Part shown: positions 33,712 to 42,131 of the stretch, in pieces | How the letters are laid out: each line of letters opens with the position of its first letter | Position numbering within the stretch: position 1 is the stretch's first letter | Source of the DNA: JAHQVI01 sp963749875 | GTDB taxonomy: Bacteria; Pseudomonadota; Alphaproteobacteria; Rhizobiales; Rhodomicrobiaceae | NCBI GenBank assembly: GCA_963749875.1 | Contig: CAVVOX010000004.1 | Location: forward strand, 744,001 to 808,000 | Direction: 5' to 3' | DNA: 64,000 nt | The notes under the pieces: model-generated | Databases searched by the model: none | Seen by the model: only the letters and a program-made list of their open reading frames with translations | Told to the model about the DNA's origin: nothing | Made by a program: the position numbers and the translations under genes

Positions 33712-34311
33712 CTATCCGTGCAGCTTAGCAGCGACTTCGGCAATTTTCCGCCCCTGATAGCGGGCTCCTTCGAGTTCGTTCTCGCTCGGCTGGCGCGCGC
33801 CGTCGCCGCCTGTGATCGTCGTCGCCCCATAAGGCGAGCCGCCGGTGATCTCGTCGAGCGTCATCTGTCCGCGATAGCCGTAATTCATTCCGACCACGAC
33901 CAGCCCCAGATGCAGGAGATTGGTGATGATCGACATGAGTGTCGTCTCCTGACCGCCATGCTGGGTCGCCGTCGATGAGAACGCGCCGCCGACCTTTCCG
34001 TTGAGGGCGCCGCTGGCCCAGAGGCTACCGGTCTGATCGAGGAAGTTTGCCATTTGCGAGGTGATCCGGCCATAGCGCGTCCCCGTGCCTATGACGATCG
34101 CATCGTAATTCCGCAGGTCGTCGACTTCGGCAATGGGGGCCGACTGATCGAGCTTCATGCCCGATTTTCGCGCGACGTCTTCCGGCACAAGTTCGGGAAC
34201 GCGCTTGATGTCGGCTTCGGCGCCGGCCTGGCGCGCGCCTTCGGCAATGGCTTCCGCCATCTTCTCGATATGGCCATAAGCGGAGTAATAGAGAACAAGA
34301 ACCTTGGTCAT
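33712..34311 (-). CDS. wrbA: NAD(P)H:quinone oxidoreductase WrbA
   Basis: A 199-residue flavodoxin-like FMN enzyme that reduces quinones by two electrons to limit radical formation. FMN-phosphate-binding residues lie in YYSAYGHIEKMAEAI (8-22). Other diagnostic blocks are GTGTRYGRITSQMANFLDQT and GGSPYGATTITGGDGARQPS near 158-177, which are specific for WrbA. GGAG lies close upstream of the start. Likely co-transcribed with the aldo/keto reductase. Cytoplasmic. Confidence 0.95.
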   Translation of the reverse strand: MTKVLVLYYSAYGHIEKMAEAIAEGARQAGAEADIKRVPELVPEDVARKSGMKLDQSAPIAEVDDLRNYDAIVIGTGTRYGRITSQMANFLDQTGSLWASGALNGKVGGAFSSTATQHGGQETTLMSIITNLLHLGLVVVGMNYGYRGQMTLDEITGGSPYGATTITGGDGARQPSENELEGARYQGRKIAEVAAKLHG

Positions 34312-34792
34312 CGAAAGCTCCTATGAGAAGGATTGGACCCGCAAGAGAGCGCCTCGGTGTCTGATTTCGGCTCGCAGTGCCGGGGCCGCAAGCTGCAGCG
34401 CTGCAACGCCAGCCTTGCAGAATTGCATCCCGGCATTGCGCGGCGCACCTCCCCGCTTGTGTTGTCACCGCGGCGTCCGGCGTAGGTGCGAGCTTCATCG
34501 ACGCAAATGCACGAGGGGCGCCAAAGTTTCCCAGCGAGAACGGAATCCGAAGGCGATCGGGAAAAGTGCAGGCGTGCTCCGGGAACGATCTTCCGCCGCG
34601 ATCAGCGAATGGTACCGAGAACCGGCGCGCCGAACCCTCGAGCGATGCTGATGCGCGGAAGTGTGAATTGTGGATCGGACGCTCCCGCGTTTACCGGCAT
34701 CAGCAAGAGGTGTAGTGTCGTACATGCAGGCCTCGAACCGCCTGAAACGGCCCGGCGTTTCCGGATACCGAAAACTCAGCGAGGAAACCCTG
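34312..34792. other. divergent intergenic region (wrbA / carbonic anhydrase)
   Basis: 481 bases with several overlapping short frames on the + strand but no ribosome site or recognisable product. I see no repeat of the families described here. It should hold two divergent promoters. Confidence 0.5.
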
Positions 34793-35452
34793 ATGGCAAA
34801 ATCGACGACAGACCAGTATCTTGACAACAACACCAGATATGCGGCCGGTGACGCGGTCCACACGCCCACCTATCCGGGAAAGCAACCGATCCAGCCTGCC
34901 AAACGGGTCGCTGTCGTCGCCTGTATGGACGCGCGTCTTGACGTGGAGGATTTGCTTGGTCTGGAGACTGGTGACGCCCACATCATTCGCAATGCCGGAG
35001 GCGTGGTGAATGATGATGTGATCCGCTGTCTGATCATTTCACATCACCTGCTGGATACGAATGAGGTGATCCTGATCCATCATACGCGCTGCGGCATGCT
35101 CGCCTTTACCGACGATTTGCTCAAGGCGGGTCTTGAGGGCGATCCGGGGGCCGAGCAACTGCTTGGTCAGGCAACGGGGCGCGCCTTTACGAGTTGCAAG
35201 ACCAGCGCCTCGACGCCCGCAGCGTTCCACGCTTTCCGCGGTCCGATCGAGCCTCTCGATTCTCCGCGTAACGAGAAGAGCATGGAGCGCCTCACCTGGG
35301 ACGTGCGGCGCGGCATAGCGGCGATCCTGAGCCACCCCTGGATCCCGACCAGCGGTCCGGATGCGATGACCGTACGCGGATTCATCTATGACGTGGATAC
35401 CGGCAAGCTCGAGGAAGTCAGCTATCCCGGTCCGATGGGCACAATCGGCTGA
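34793..35452 (+). CDS. beta-class carbonic anhydrase-like protein
   Basis: A 219-residue zinc enzyme of the beta-carbonic anhydrase family, interconverting CO2 and bicarbonate. Zinc ligands Cys44, His97 and Cys100 and the Asp46-Arg48 dyad lie in VACMDARLD and ILIHHTRCGML; IIRNAGGVV is also typical. The group resembles the small cab-type enzymes of archaea and actinobacteria rather than plant types. An insertion of about 45 residues follows residue 120. The ATG at 34793 has GAGG eight bases upstream; the longer in-frame start at 34670 lacks support. Confidence 0.88.
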   Translation: MAKSTTDQYLDNNTRYAAGDAVHTPTYPGKQPIQPAKRVAVVACMDARLDVEDLLGLETGDAHIIRNAGGVVNDDVIRCLIISHHLLDTNEVILIHHTRCGMLAFTDDLLKAGLEGDPGAEQLLGQATGRAFTSCKTSASTPAAFHAFRGPIEPLDSPRNEKSMERLTWDVRRGIAAILSHPWIPTSGPDAMTVRGFIYDVDTGKLEEVSYPGPMGTIG

Positions 35453-35476
35453 CCGGGCTGAGAGGGCGATGCGCGC

Positions 35477-36319
35477 CTATTTCGTGCCTTCAAGCGCGGC
35501 TTTGACCATCAGCAGATCGCGCCAAGCCATGCGTTTGGAGACCGGATTGCGCAAGAGATAGGCCGGATGCAGCGTCGCCATGGTGCGGATCTGCCGTCCG
35601 GCGCTCTCATAGGTTCGCCATTTGCCGCGCAGACGCATAATGCCCTGATCCGTGCCGAGCACCTGCTTGGCCGCCGCCCCCCCGAGCAGCACCAGCACCT
35701 CCGGCGCGACCAGCTCGATCTGGCGCTCCAGAAAGGGCTGGCAGGCCTGCACTTCCTGCGGCGTCGGCGTGCGATTGCCGGGAGGACGCCAATAGACGAC
35801 ATTGGTGATGTAAGCCTCATCGCGGGCGATGCCGATCGCGGCCAGCATCTTGTCCAGCAATTGCCCGGCCCGGCCGACAAAGGGCGCGCCCTCCAGATCC
35901 TCATCGCGCCCCGGCGCTTCGCCGATCAGCATCAGCCTTGCATCGGGCCGTCCCCGCGCAAAGCAGAGATTTTTCGCCGTCTTCTTCAGGGCGCAGCCGT
36001 CGAAGCCGGCGAGCGCGGCCTCAAGCGTGGCAAGGTCGGGCGCCTCCCGCGCCAACTCCCTTGCGGCCATCGCGGAGGTGTCAGCCGGTCTTTCGCGGGG
36101 CGCAGGAGCGGGCGCGGCCCGACGCGGCTGCGAGGGCGGGGGCGCCGCACCCCGTGACGATGGAACCGGTGACGGCGCGGCGGCAGGTTCGAAGCGGGCC
36201 GGATCGTAGCGCGACCAGTCCTGCGGCTCCTCGGACACCGCCTCGTCAACGCCCATCATCTGATACCAGCGAAGCAGCTCGCGCGCCAAATCGTCGGGAT
36301 TATCGTGCGTGTTCCCCAT
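35477..36319 (-). CDS. uracil-DNA glycosylase, family 4 (Fe-S type)
   Basis: A 280-residue DNA repair enzyme that excises uracil. After a Pro/Ala-rich N-terminal extension (about 40-85), the catalytic domain has cysteines that fit the 4Fe-4S cluster (GCALKKTAKNLCF, QACQPF), LIGEAPGRDEDLEGAPFVGR with the catalytic loop, NVVYWRPPGNRTPT and the C-terminal HPAYLLR. The start is uncertain: ATG 36319 (AGG six bases upstream) or ATG 36349, ten codons earlier. It is divergent from the ETF-QO gene and 24 bases tail-to-tail from the carbonic anhydrase gene. Confidence 0.9.
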   Translation of the reverse strand: MGNTHDNPDDLARELLRWYQMMGVDEAVSEEPQDWSRYDPARFEPAAAPSPVPSSRGAAPPPSQPRRAAPAPAPRERPADTSAMAARELAREAPDLATLEAALAGFDGCALKKTAKNLCFARGRPDARLMLIGEAPGRDEDLEGAPFVGRAGQLLDKMLAAIGIARDEAYITNVVYWRPPGNRTPTPQEVQACQPFLERQIELVAPEVLVLLGGAAAKQVLGTDQGIMRLRGKWRTYESAGRQIRTMATLHPAYLLRNPVSKRMAWRDLLMVKAALEGTK

Positions 36320-36450
36320 TGCCGGCCTAAATGATACGCCTGTCGCCATAGGCTTGAGTCTTGCGTCTTCTTTAGCATGGCACGTAGAACAGGGGCAAAG
36401 CCTGCGCTGGGGAGCGTCAGGATCACAGACAGAACAAATCGAGGGAACAG

Positions 36451-38124
36451 ATGAGTGACGCGCAAGAGGCGCAGCCCGAACGCGAGGGAATGGATTTCGA
36501 CGTCGTCATCGTCGGGGCCGGACCGGCAGGGCTTGCGGCGGCGATCCGGCTGCGGCAGCTCGCGACCGAGCACGGCCGCGACCTGTCCGTGGTGGTTCTG
36601 GAGAAGGGGTCCGAGGTCGGCGCGCATATTCTGTCCGGGGCGGTGATCGATCCGGTCGGCTTGACGACGCTGCTGCCGGACTGGAAGAACCGCGGCGCGC
36701 CGGTCGCGCAGGAGGTCACCGAAGACCGGTTCCTCTATCTCGGTCCCGCGGGCGAAATGCGCATTCCCAATATCGTCATGCCGCCGCTGATGAACAATCA
36801 CGGCAATTACATCGTCAGCCTCGGCGATCTATGCCGCTGGCTGGGCGAGCAGGCGAGCGAACATGGCGCGGAGGTCTATCCCGGCTTTCCGGCCGCGGAG
36901 ATTTTGCGCAATGCCGAGGGCGCGGTGACCGGCGTCGCGACGGGGGACATGGGCGTCGGCCGCGACGGCCAGCCCAAGGACTCCTTCACGCGCGGGATGG
37001 AGCTGCGCGGCAAATATACGCTCTTTGCCGAGGGCGCGCATGGCTCGCTGACCAAGCAGCTCATCCCGATGTTCGAACTGCGCGAGGGCAGGGAGCCGCA
37101 GAAATACGGCATCGGTCTGAAGGAGCTCTGGCAGGTTGCGCCCGAGAACCACAGGCCAGGGCTCGTGCAGCATACGCTGGGCTGGCCGCTGGGCAACCGC
37201 ACGGGCGGCGGCTCCTTCATGTATCATTACGGCGACAATCTCGTTGCGGTCGGCTTTGTCGTTCATCTGAATTACGCAAATCCCTACATTTCGCCGTTCG
37301 AGGAGTTCCAGCGCTTCAAGACCCATCCGGCGATCGCGCCGACCTTTGCGGGCGGCAAGCGGATCGGTTATGGCGCGCGGGCGATCACTGAGGGCGGCTG
37401 GCAGTCGATTCCGAAACTTGCCTTCCCTGGCGGCGCCTTGATCGGCTGCGCGGCGGGCTTCGTCAATGTGCCGCGCATCAAGGGGTCGCATAATGCGATC
37501 CTCTCCGGCATTCTGGCGGCGGAAGCCGCGTTCGAGGCGCTGGGCGAGGGCCGGTTGGGCGATGTGCTCGCCGGCTATGAGGAGGCGTTCAGGACCAGCG
37601 CCGTTGCGAAAGATTTGCGCCGCGTGCGCAATGTGAAGCCGCTGCTCAGCCGGTTCGGCACGCGCCTCGGCACGATGCTCGGCGGGATGGACATGTGGCT
37701 GAACACGCTTCTGCCGTTTCTCTCCCACACGCTGAAACACGGCAAGACCGATGCCGAAGCGACGCGGCTCGCTTCCGAGTTCAAGCCGATCGCCTATCCG
37801 AAACCCGACGGCGTCCTGACCTTTGACCGGCTGTCCTCCGTCTTTCTCTCGGGCACAAACCACGAGGAAGACCAGCCCGTCCATCTGGTGCTGAAAGACC
37901 CTTCCATCCCGATCGACGTCAATCTGCCGAAATATGCCGAACCGGCGCAGCGCTACTGCCCGGCGGCGGTCTACGAGGTGGTCGAGGAGGGGGGCAGGCC
38001 TCGCTTTCAGATCAACGCGCAGAACTGCGTGCACTGCAAAACCTGCGACATCAAGGATCCCTCGCAGAACATCGACTGGGTGCCGCCCGAGGGCGGGGGA
38101 GGCCCGAATTATACCGGTATGTAG
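36451..38124 (+). CDS. electron transfer flavoprotein-ubiquinone oxidoreductase (ETF-QO)
   Basis: A 557-residue inner-membrane-associated flavoprotein that passes electrons from ETF (fatty-acid and amino-acid dehydrogenases) to ubiquinone. The N-terminal FAD-binding motif is DVVIVGAGPAGLAAAIRL (17-34). A central quinone/membrane region is followed by the C-terminal ferredoxin-like domain with the 4Fe-4S ligands Cys503, Cys526, Cys529 and Cys532 (NCVHCKTCDIKDP). Length and domain order are normal. The etfAB genes are not in the window. Confidence 0.95.
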   Translation: MSDAQEAQPEREGMDFDVVIVGAGPAGLAAAIRLRQLATEHGRDLSVVVLEKGSEVGAHILSGAVIDPVGLTTLLPDWKNRGAPVAQEVTEDRFLYLGPAGEMRIPNIVMPPLMNNHGNYIVSLGDLCRWLGEQASEHGAEVYPGFPAAEILRNAEGAVTGVATGDMGVGRDGQPKDSFTRGMELRGKYTLFAEGAHGSLTKQLIPMFELREGREPQKYGIGLKELWQVAPENHRPGLVQHTLGWPLGNRTGGGSFMYHYGDNLVAVGFVVHLNYANPYISPFEEFQRFKTHPAIAPTFAGGKRIGYGARAITEGGWQSIPKLAFPGGALIGCAAGFVNVPRIKGSHNAILSGILAAEAAFEALGEGRLGDVLAGYEEAFRTSAVAKDLRRVRNVKPLLSRFGTRLGTMLGGMDMWLNTLLPFLSHTLKHGKTDAEATRLASEFKPIAYPKPDGVLTFDRLSSVFLSGTNHEEDQPVHLVLKDPSIPIDVNLPKYAEPAQRYCPAAVYEVVEEGGRPRFQINAQNCVHCKTCDIKDPSQNIDWVPPEGGGGPNYTGM

Positions 38125-38261
38125 GCGTTAATTGAACCGGATGATGGCTGCCAGGGTCCGGTTTTGGCAGGCCATTGACGGCGATTTCCGGGACGATTGA
38201 CCTTCCCGAAGCGGCCATCCATAGTGACGGCAATGCAACTCAACGGCATTGGGAGGTACCG

Positions 38262-39284
38262 ATGCGAGGGGCTAGCAAGCAAAAACCCGCGTGCGCTCTC
38301 TGGGAGCGTCGTGCCCGTCCCTGGGCGGTTCTGTGCGCCATGACCCTGACCGGCCTTCAGGCACATGGACAGACCTATCGCGGCGGGGCCCAGCGCTGCC
38401 AGGATCTTGAGCGCCAGCTTGTCAGCGAATGGCAGCGGAGCAACAGGCCGCAGGAGGCGGTCGCGCGCATCGACCAGCAGCTTGAGCAGCTCAATCAGGA
38501 CAGGCGCAAGATGGAAATCGAGGCCGAGCGGCGCTCTTGCTATGAAGAGCTGTTCATTTTTGGCCGCTCACTGCGCCGCACAAAGGCCTGTATTCAGCTC
38601 GACGGCGATATAGAGCGCGCTCGGCGCGATATTTCGAACCTCCGGCAGCAGCGCGAAGCTCTGACGAATTCGGCAAAGCGGCGCTTGCGGCGCCAGGATT
38701 TGGTTGCGGAGCTGGCGCGCAATGGCTGTGGGGAGAATTACGAGCGCGAATATGCGGCGCGTCGGCGGTCGAACTCGTTCTTCTCGCTCTGGGAGGATCA
38801 GGACGGCTCCTATGACCGCGGCTATGCGAACACGACGCCCGAGCAATCCGCATTGCCTTTCGCATCTTACCGGACGATGTGCGTAAGGCTGTGCGACGGC
38901 TATTACTTTCCGATCAGCTTCTCAACGCTGGGCAGCCGCTTCGCGGAAGACGAAGCCAAATGTCAGTCGCAATGCGCCGCGCCCTCGGAGCTCTATGTCT
39001 ATCGGAATCCCGGCGAGGACATCGAACAGATGGTGTCCCTGACGGGCGAACCCTACAGCAATATGAAGAACGCCTGGCGTAACCGTAAGGAATATGTCAA
39101 AGGCTGCTCCTGCAAGCCGGAGGAATATTCCGCGCTGGAGATCAGCCGGTCCAATCAGGGGCGGCGAGCGAGCGCCACGGCGCCATCATCCGGTCCGAAC
39201 CAGACGCCGCAGGACGCACCGAGCGGCTCGGACGGCAATGCAGGTGGCTCCGATGCGGCGCAAAACCCGCTGCTGCGTCATTAG
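38262..39284 (+). CDS. DUF2865 domain secreted protein
   Basis: A 340-residue protein with a long N-terminal signal region (hydrophobic about 20-33, after a basic stretch) and a coiled-coil segment (about 40-140). A cysteine-rich DUF2865 domain follows (about 205-290: YRTMCVRLCDGYYFPISFST, CQSQCAAPSELYVYRNPGED, YVKGCSCKPEEY). The tail is disordered. The family is typical of Rhizobiales and of unknown function; paired cysteines suggest a disulfide-stabilised periplasmic protein. GGGAGG five bases before the ATG at 38262 decides the start. The TAG stop is the first triplet of a family 1 repeat. Confidence 0.85.
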   Translation: MRGASKQKPACALWERRARPWAVLCAMTLTGLQAHGQTYRGGAQRCQDLERQLVSEWQRSNRPQEAVARIDQQLEQLNQDRRKMEIEAERRSCYEELFIFGRSLRRTKACIQLDGDIERARRDISNLRQQREALTNSAKRRLRRQDLVAELARNGCGENYEREYAARRRSNSFFSLWEDQDGSYDRGYANTTPEQSALPFASYRTMCVRLCDGYYFPISFSTLGSRFAEDEAKCQSQCAAPSELYVYRNPGEDIEQMVSLTGEPYSNMKNAWRNRKEYVKGCSCKPEEYSALEISRSNQGRRASATAPSSGPNQTPQDAPSGSDGNAGGSDAAQNPLLRH

Positions 39285-39414
39285 ATCAACTTTTCAACGT
39301 TCAACTGGAATCGGTTGAACGTTGAAAAGTTGATCTATTTCTTAAAGTTAGCGCAACTGTTCCCGCGTCCATCCCCGCCTTCGCGGTGATATGCTTGGAC
39401 GCGCGTTGCGCTAG
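39281..39414 (+). repeat. double-hairpin repeat family 1, copy 9 (variant hairpin 1)
   Basis: Left junction TTAG, right end CTAG (39411-39414). Hairpin 1 has a different stem (TTTTCAACGTTCAACTG and its near-complement CGGTTGAACGTTGAAAA), yet outer arms GATCAAC / GTTGATC and the pairing are kept. Hairpin 2 is of the usual sequence. Confidence 0.9.
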
Positions 39415-39453
39415 AGCGCGTTAAGGCGAGATGGATTCTTCTTGCCCTCTCCT

Positions 39454-39592
39454 GAGCGGAGAGGGCGGAACGCGCAAGCGTTCCAGGTAAGGGGATTTAT
39501 CGATAGAAATCAGCGCCTTCACCTCTCACCCCAGCCATCTCCCCAGGGAGAGGGAGTGACCAGCGCAAGCTCGATTGATTCGGCTCAAGTTG
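39454..39592 (+). repeat. dispersed repeat family 3, copy 2
   Basis: Shares with 18391-18525 the ordered blocks GAGCGGAGAGGGCGG, GTAAGGGGATT, ATCGATAG, CTCACCCCAGCC, AGAGGGAGTG and GCGCAAGCTCGATTGATT. It follows a family 1 repeat, as copy 1 does. The bases from 39593 to 39725 before the ankyrin gene show nothing I can name. Confidence 0.65.
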
Positions 39593-39725
39593 GTGTCGGT
39601 CATTCGAGACCCGGCATTCCGGTTTGCCTCCGGGAAGCGCCCACTGCGGGTATCGCGCCATGTGAAGGACGGCTTCATGTCTACTTGCGCAGACACAGCT
39701 CCGGACAGACGGCGGCCAGATCGCG

Positions 39726-40550
39726 TCAATTTGCCGGGGGTTGTTTCGATGCCACTGCGGCCAACGCCTGAATGGCCTCCTTGGCATTTGCATCCCGCGC
39801 ATAGTCGAGCGGCGTCTTCCCGTCCACCAGGCGGCGTTTGGGATCGGCCCCCAATTCAATCAGCAGCCGCACCAGGTCCGCCTGATTGGCCTCTGCCGCG
39901 CGCGCCAATGCGGTCCGGCCGGATGAGTCCGCCGCATCGACATCGGCGCCGAGATGGATGAGGATGCGAATGGCAACCGCGGTCTCTTCCCGATCCTTGT
40001 CTTCGAAATAGTGCTCAACCGCCGTCAGGAGCGGCGTGCATTCGCCGATGTCCTTCGCGCGCGCATTCACATCCGCGCCGGCTTTTCCGAGAAGCCGCAC
40101 GATCGAGCCCGCCTCGCGCATTTTGACGGCGTGGTGAAGCGCGGTGCGGCCGATGCGGTCTCTTTGATTGGGATCGGCGCCGGCCTGTAGCAAAATCTTG
40201 ACCAGCTCAGCCGTTTCGGCGGCCATGAGCGGGGTCATTTGCGACAGTTGCTCGGGCTTGTTGGGATCGGCACCGCGTTTCAGAAGCTCACGAAGCTTGT
40301 CCGCATCCTCGAAGGCGAGCGCTGTCCACATCGCCTGTTCCAGCGAGAGCTCCAAAGCGCTCTGCTCTCCATTTGGTGCGCTTTTCAGCTGTCTGCCGCC
40401 GACGAGATTCACGACGTTCTTTGCGCTTTTCCCGGCGCGCGCCTCGGTCAAGGCGTTCCCTGCAAGGCATGTCATGATCGTGAGGACAAGCAAGCAGGCC
40501 CGCGGCGCCGCCCTGAAAAGACGCGGCGTATTGCATTCAGTTTTGCGCAT
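39726..40550 (-). CDS. secreted ankyrin-repeat protein
   Basis: A 274-residue protein with a probable signal peptide (basic start, hydrophobic CLLVLTIMTCLAG about 17-29, cleavage near TEARA). At least five ankyrin repeats follow (TPLMAAETAELVKILLQAGA, RTALHHAVKMREAGSIVRLL, TPLLTAVEHYFEDKDREE, RTALARAAEANQADLVRLLI, KTPLDYARDANAKEAI). Ankyrin repeats bind partner proteins; periplasmic forms sometimes protect or inhibit enzymes. The start at 40550 is chosen because it exposes the signal peptide; the frame is open upstream to 40766. No partner gene is evident. The unpaired first repeat may be degenerate. Confidence 0.78.
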   Translation of the reverse strand: MRKTECNTPRLFRAAPRACLLVLTIMTCLAGNALTEARAGKSAKNVVNLVGGRQLKSAPNGEQSALELSLEQAMWTALAFEDADKLRELLKRGADPNKPEQLSQMTPLMAAETAELVKILLQAGADPNQRDRIGRTALHHAVKMREAGSIVRLLGKAGADVNARAKDIGECTPLLTAVEHYFEDKDREETAVAIRILIHLGADVDAADSSGRTALARAAEANQADLVRLLIELGADPKRRLVDGKTPLDYARDANAKEAIQALAAVASKQPPAN

Positions 40551-40793
40551 GCTCTTGTCGAAGAGCCCCCTACCGATTAGCCGGCTATCGCGCACAACAC
40601 TCGACCCTTGCGTGCAACTGCCCAGAAGTTCAACGGCCCTCGCCTCGAATTGCCGCCGACATAATATAGCCCTTAATCGATCGGCTGTCCCATCTACAAT
40701 TGGAGCATATCTGTTCAGTTCCGGTCCGATCATGGTCAAGTTTTCGGAATCCTTGTGTGTCGACAAGTGATCTTGCCCGGTTGCGCGCGGAAA

Positions 40794-42131
40794 TCATACG
40801 GATTGTCCGCCGAGCCGGGCTTCGGCTTTCTGTTTTCCTATGAGCGGTAAAAGCTGTTTCAACTCCGGGCCATCGCTTCGCCCGGTGAGCGCGAGGCGTA
40901 GGGGCCGAAAGAGAGCCCTGCCTTTTGCGCCGGTTGCGTCCTTCACGGCATTTGTCCACTCGCTCCAGCTCTCCGGTCCCCACGGCTCCGGCGGGAGCAG
41001 CTCACGCGCGCTCGCCAGAAGCTCGGACGACTCGATCTTCGGCTCGATCGGCCCGCAGATCACCTGCCACCATTCCCGAACGTCGTCGAAGACGTTCAGA
41101 TTGGGCCGCACGGCCTCCCAGAAGGCGGCATCACCCGAAATGCCGTATTGCTTAAGACGGTCTTCAACGTCGCCATAGTCCAGCCCTTGCAGGAGGCGCG
41201 CATTCAGTCCCCGCAACTCATTGATGTCGAATCGCGCCGGTGCACGCGATAATTTAGCGAAATCGAACAATCCGGCAAGTTCGGTCAAACTCTTATGAGG
41301 CGCGACGGCGTGCGAGGTCCCGATCGTGGCGGAATGCGAGAGAACGGCGAGCGGCTCAAGCCCTTCTTTGCGGAAGGATTGAATGGAAAGCGAGCCGAGA
41401 CGCTTCGACAGCGCCTGGCCGTCCGGGCCGACGAGCAGATTGTGGTGGGCAAAGGCCGGCGGCGGCCTGCCCATGGCTTCGAAAAGCTGGATCTGCACCC
41501 CCGTATTGGCCACGTGATCCTCGCCGCGAATGACATGGGTGACGCCGAAATCGGCATCGTCCACAACGCTGGGCAGGGTGTAGAGATAGCTGTCGTCGGC
41601 GCGGATCAGGACCGGATCGGAGAGCGAGGAGGCTTCGATCGTCTGCTCGCCGCGGATCAGGTCGTTCCAGGCGACGGTGCGGTCCTCCAAGAGGAAACGC
41701 CAATGCGGCTTGCGGCCCTCCGCTTCGAGCGCGCTCCGTTCCTCATCCGTCAGTTTCAGCGCGGCGCGGTCATAGACCGGCGGAAGGCCGCGCGCGAGCT
41801 GGCGCTTGCGGCGGCGCTCCAGCTCGTCGGGCGTCTCGTAGCAGGGATAGAGGCGCCCGGCGTCCTTCAGCATGGCGACGACGGCGGCGTAGCGGTCGAA
41901 GCGCTCCGACTGCCGGATCTCGCGGTCCCAATTGAGTCCGAGCCAGCGCAGATCTCCGCGGATGCCCTCGACATATTCCTCTTTCGACCGCGCAACGTCC
42001 GTGTCGTCGAAACGCAGAATGAACGTGCCGTCCCCGCGCCGCGCAAACAGCCAGTTGAGCAGGGCGGGGCGCAAATTGCCGATATGAATGCGGCCCGTCG
42101 GGCTGGGAGCGAAGCGGACGACAGGGTTCAT
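40794..42131 (-). CDS. gltX: glutamyl-tRNA synthetase (class I, GltX)
   Basis: A 445-residue class I aminoacyl-tRNA synthetase that charges tRNA with glutamate. The nucleotide-binding motifs are HIGN (16-19, in APSPTGRIHIGNLRPALL) and ALSKR near residue 242 (the KMSKS loop). The anticodon-binding helical domain occupies the last third. It is shorter than the standard enzyme of about 475 residues. Many alphaproteobacteria carry two GluRS paralogues, and this could be the second one, so tRNA-Gln charging is possible. The start overlaps the nadE stop by 4 bases, so they are translationally coupled. Confidence 0.9.
   Translation of the reverse strand: MNPVVRFAPSPTGRIHIGNLRPALLNWLFARRGDGTFILRFDDTDVARSKEEYVEGIRGDLRWLGLNWDREIRQSERFDRYAAVVAMLKDAGRLYPCYETPDELERRRKRQLARGLPPVYDRAALKLTDEERSALEAEGRKPHWRFLLEDRTVAWNDLIRGEQTIEASSLSDPVLIRADDSYLYTLPSVVDDADFGVTHVIRGEDHVANTGVQIQLFEAMGRPPPAFAHHNLLVGPDGQALSKRLGSLSIQSFRKEGLEPLAVLSHSATIGTSHAVAPHKSLTELAGLFDFAKLSRAPARFDINELRGLNARLLQGLDYGDVEDRLKQYGISGDAAFWEAVRPNLNVFDDVREWWQVICGPIEPKIESSELLASARELLPPEPWGPESWSEWTNAVKDATGAKGRALFRPLRLALTGRSDGPELKQLLPLIGKQKAEARLGGQSV

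Noticed and set aside
34377..34824. Several overlapping frames upstream of the carbonic anhydrase gene
   Set aside because: They overlap one another in all frames, lack ribosome sites and show no domain.
36829..38034. Minus-strand frame of about 400 codons opposite ETF-QO
   Set aside because: Shadow of a complete, conserved ETF-QO gene.
39526..39859. Minus-strand frames downstream of the ankyrin gene
   Set aside because: They cover the dispersed repeat family 3 and the gene end; repeat-derived translations are commonly misannotated as proteins.
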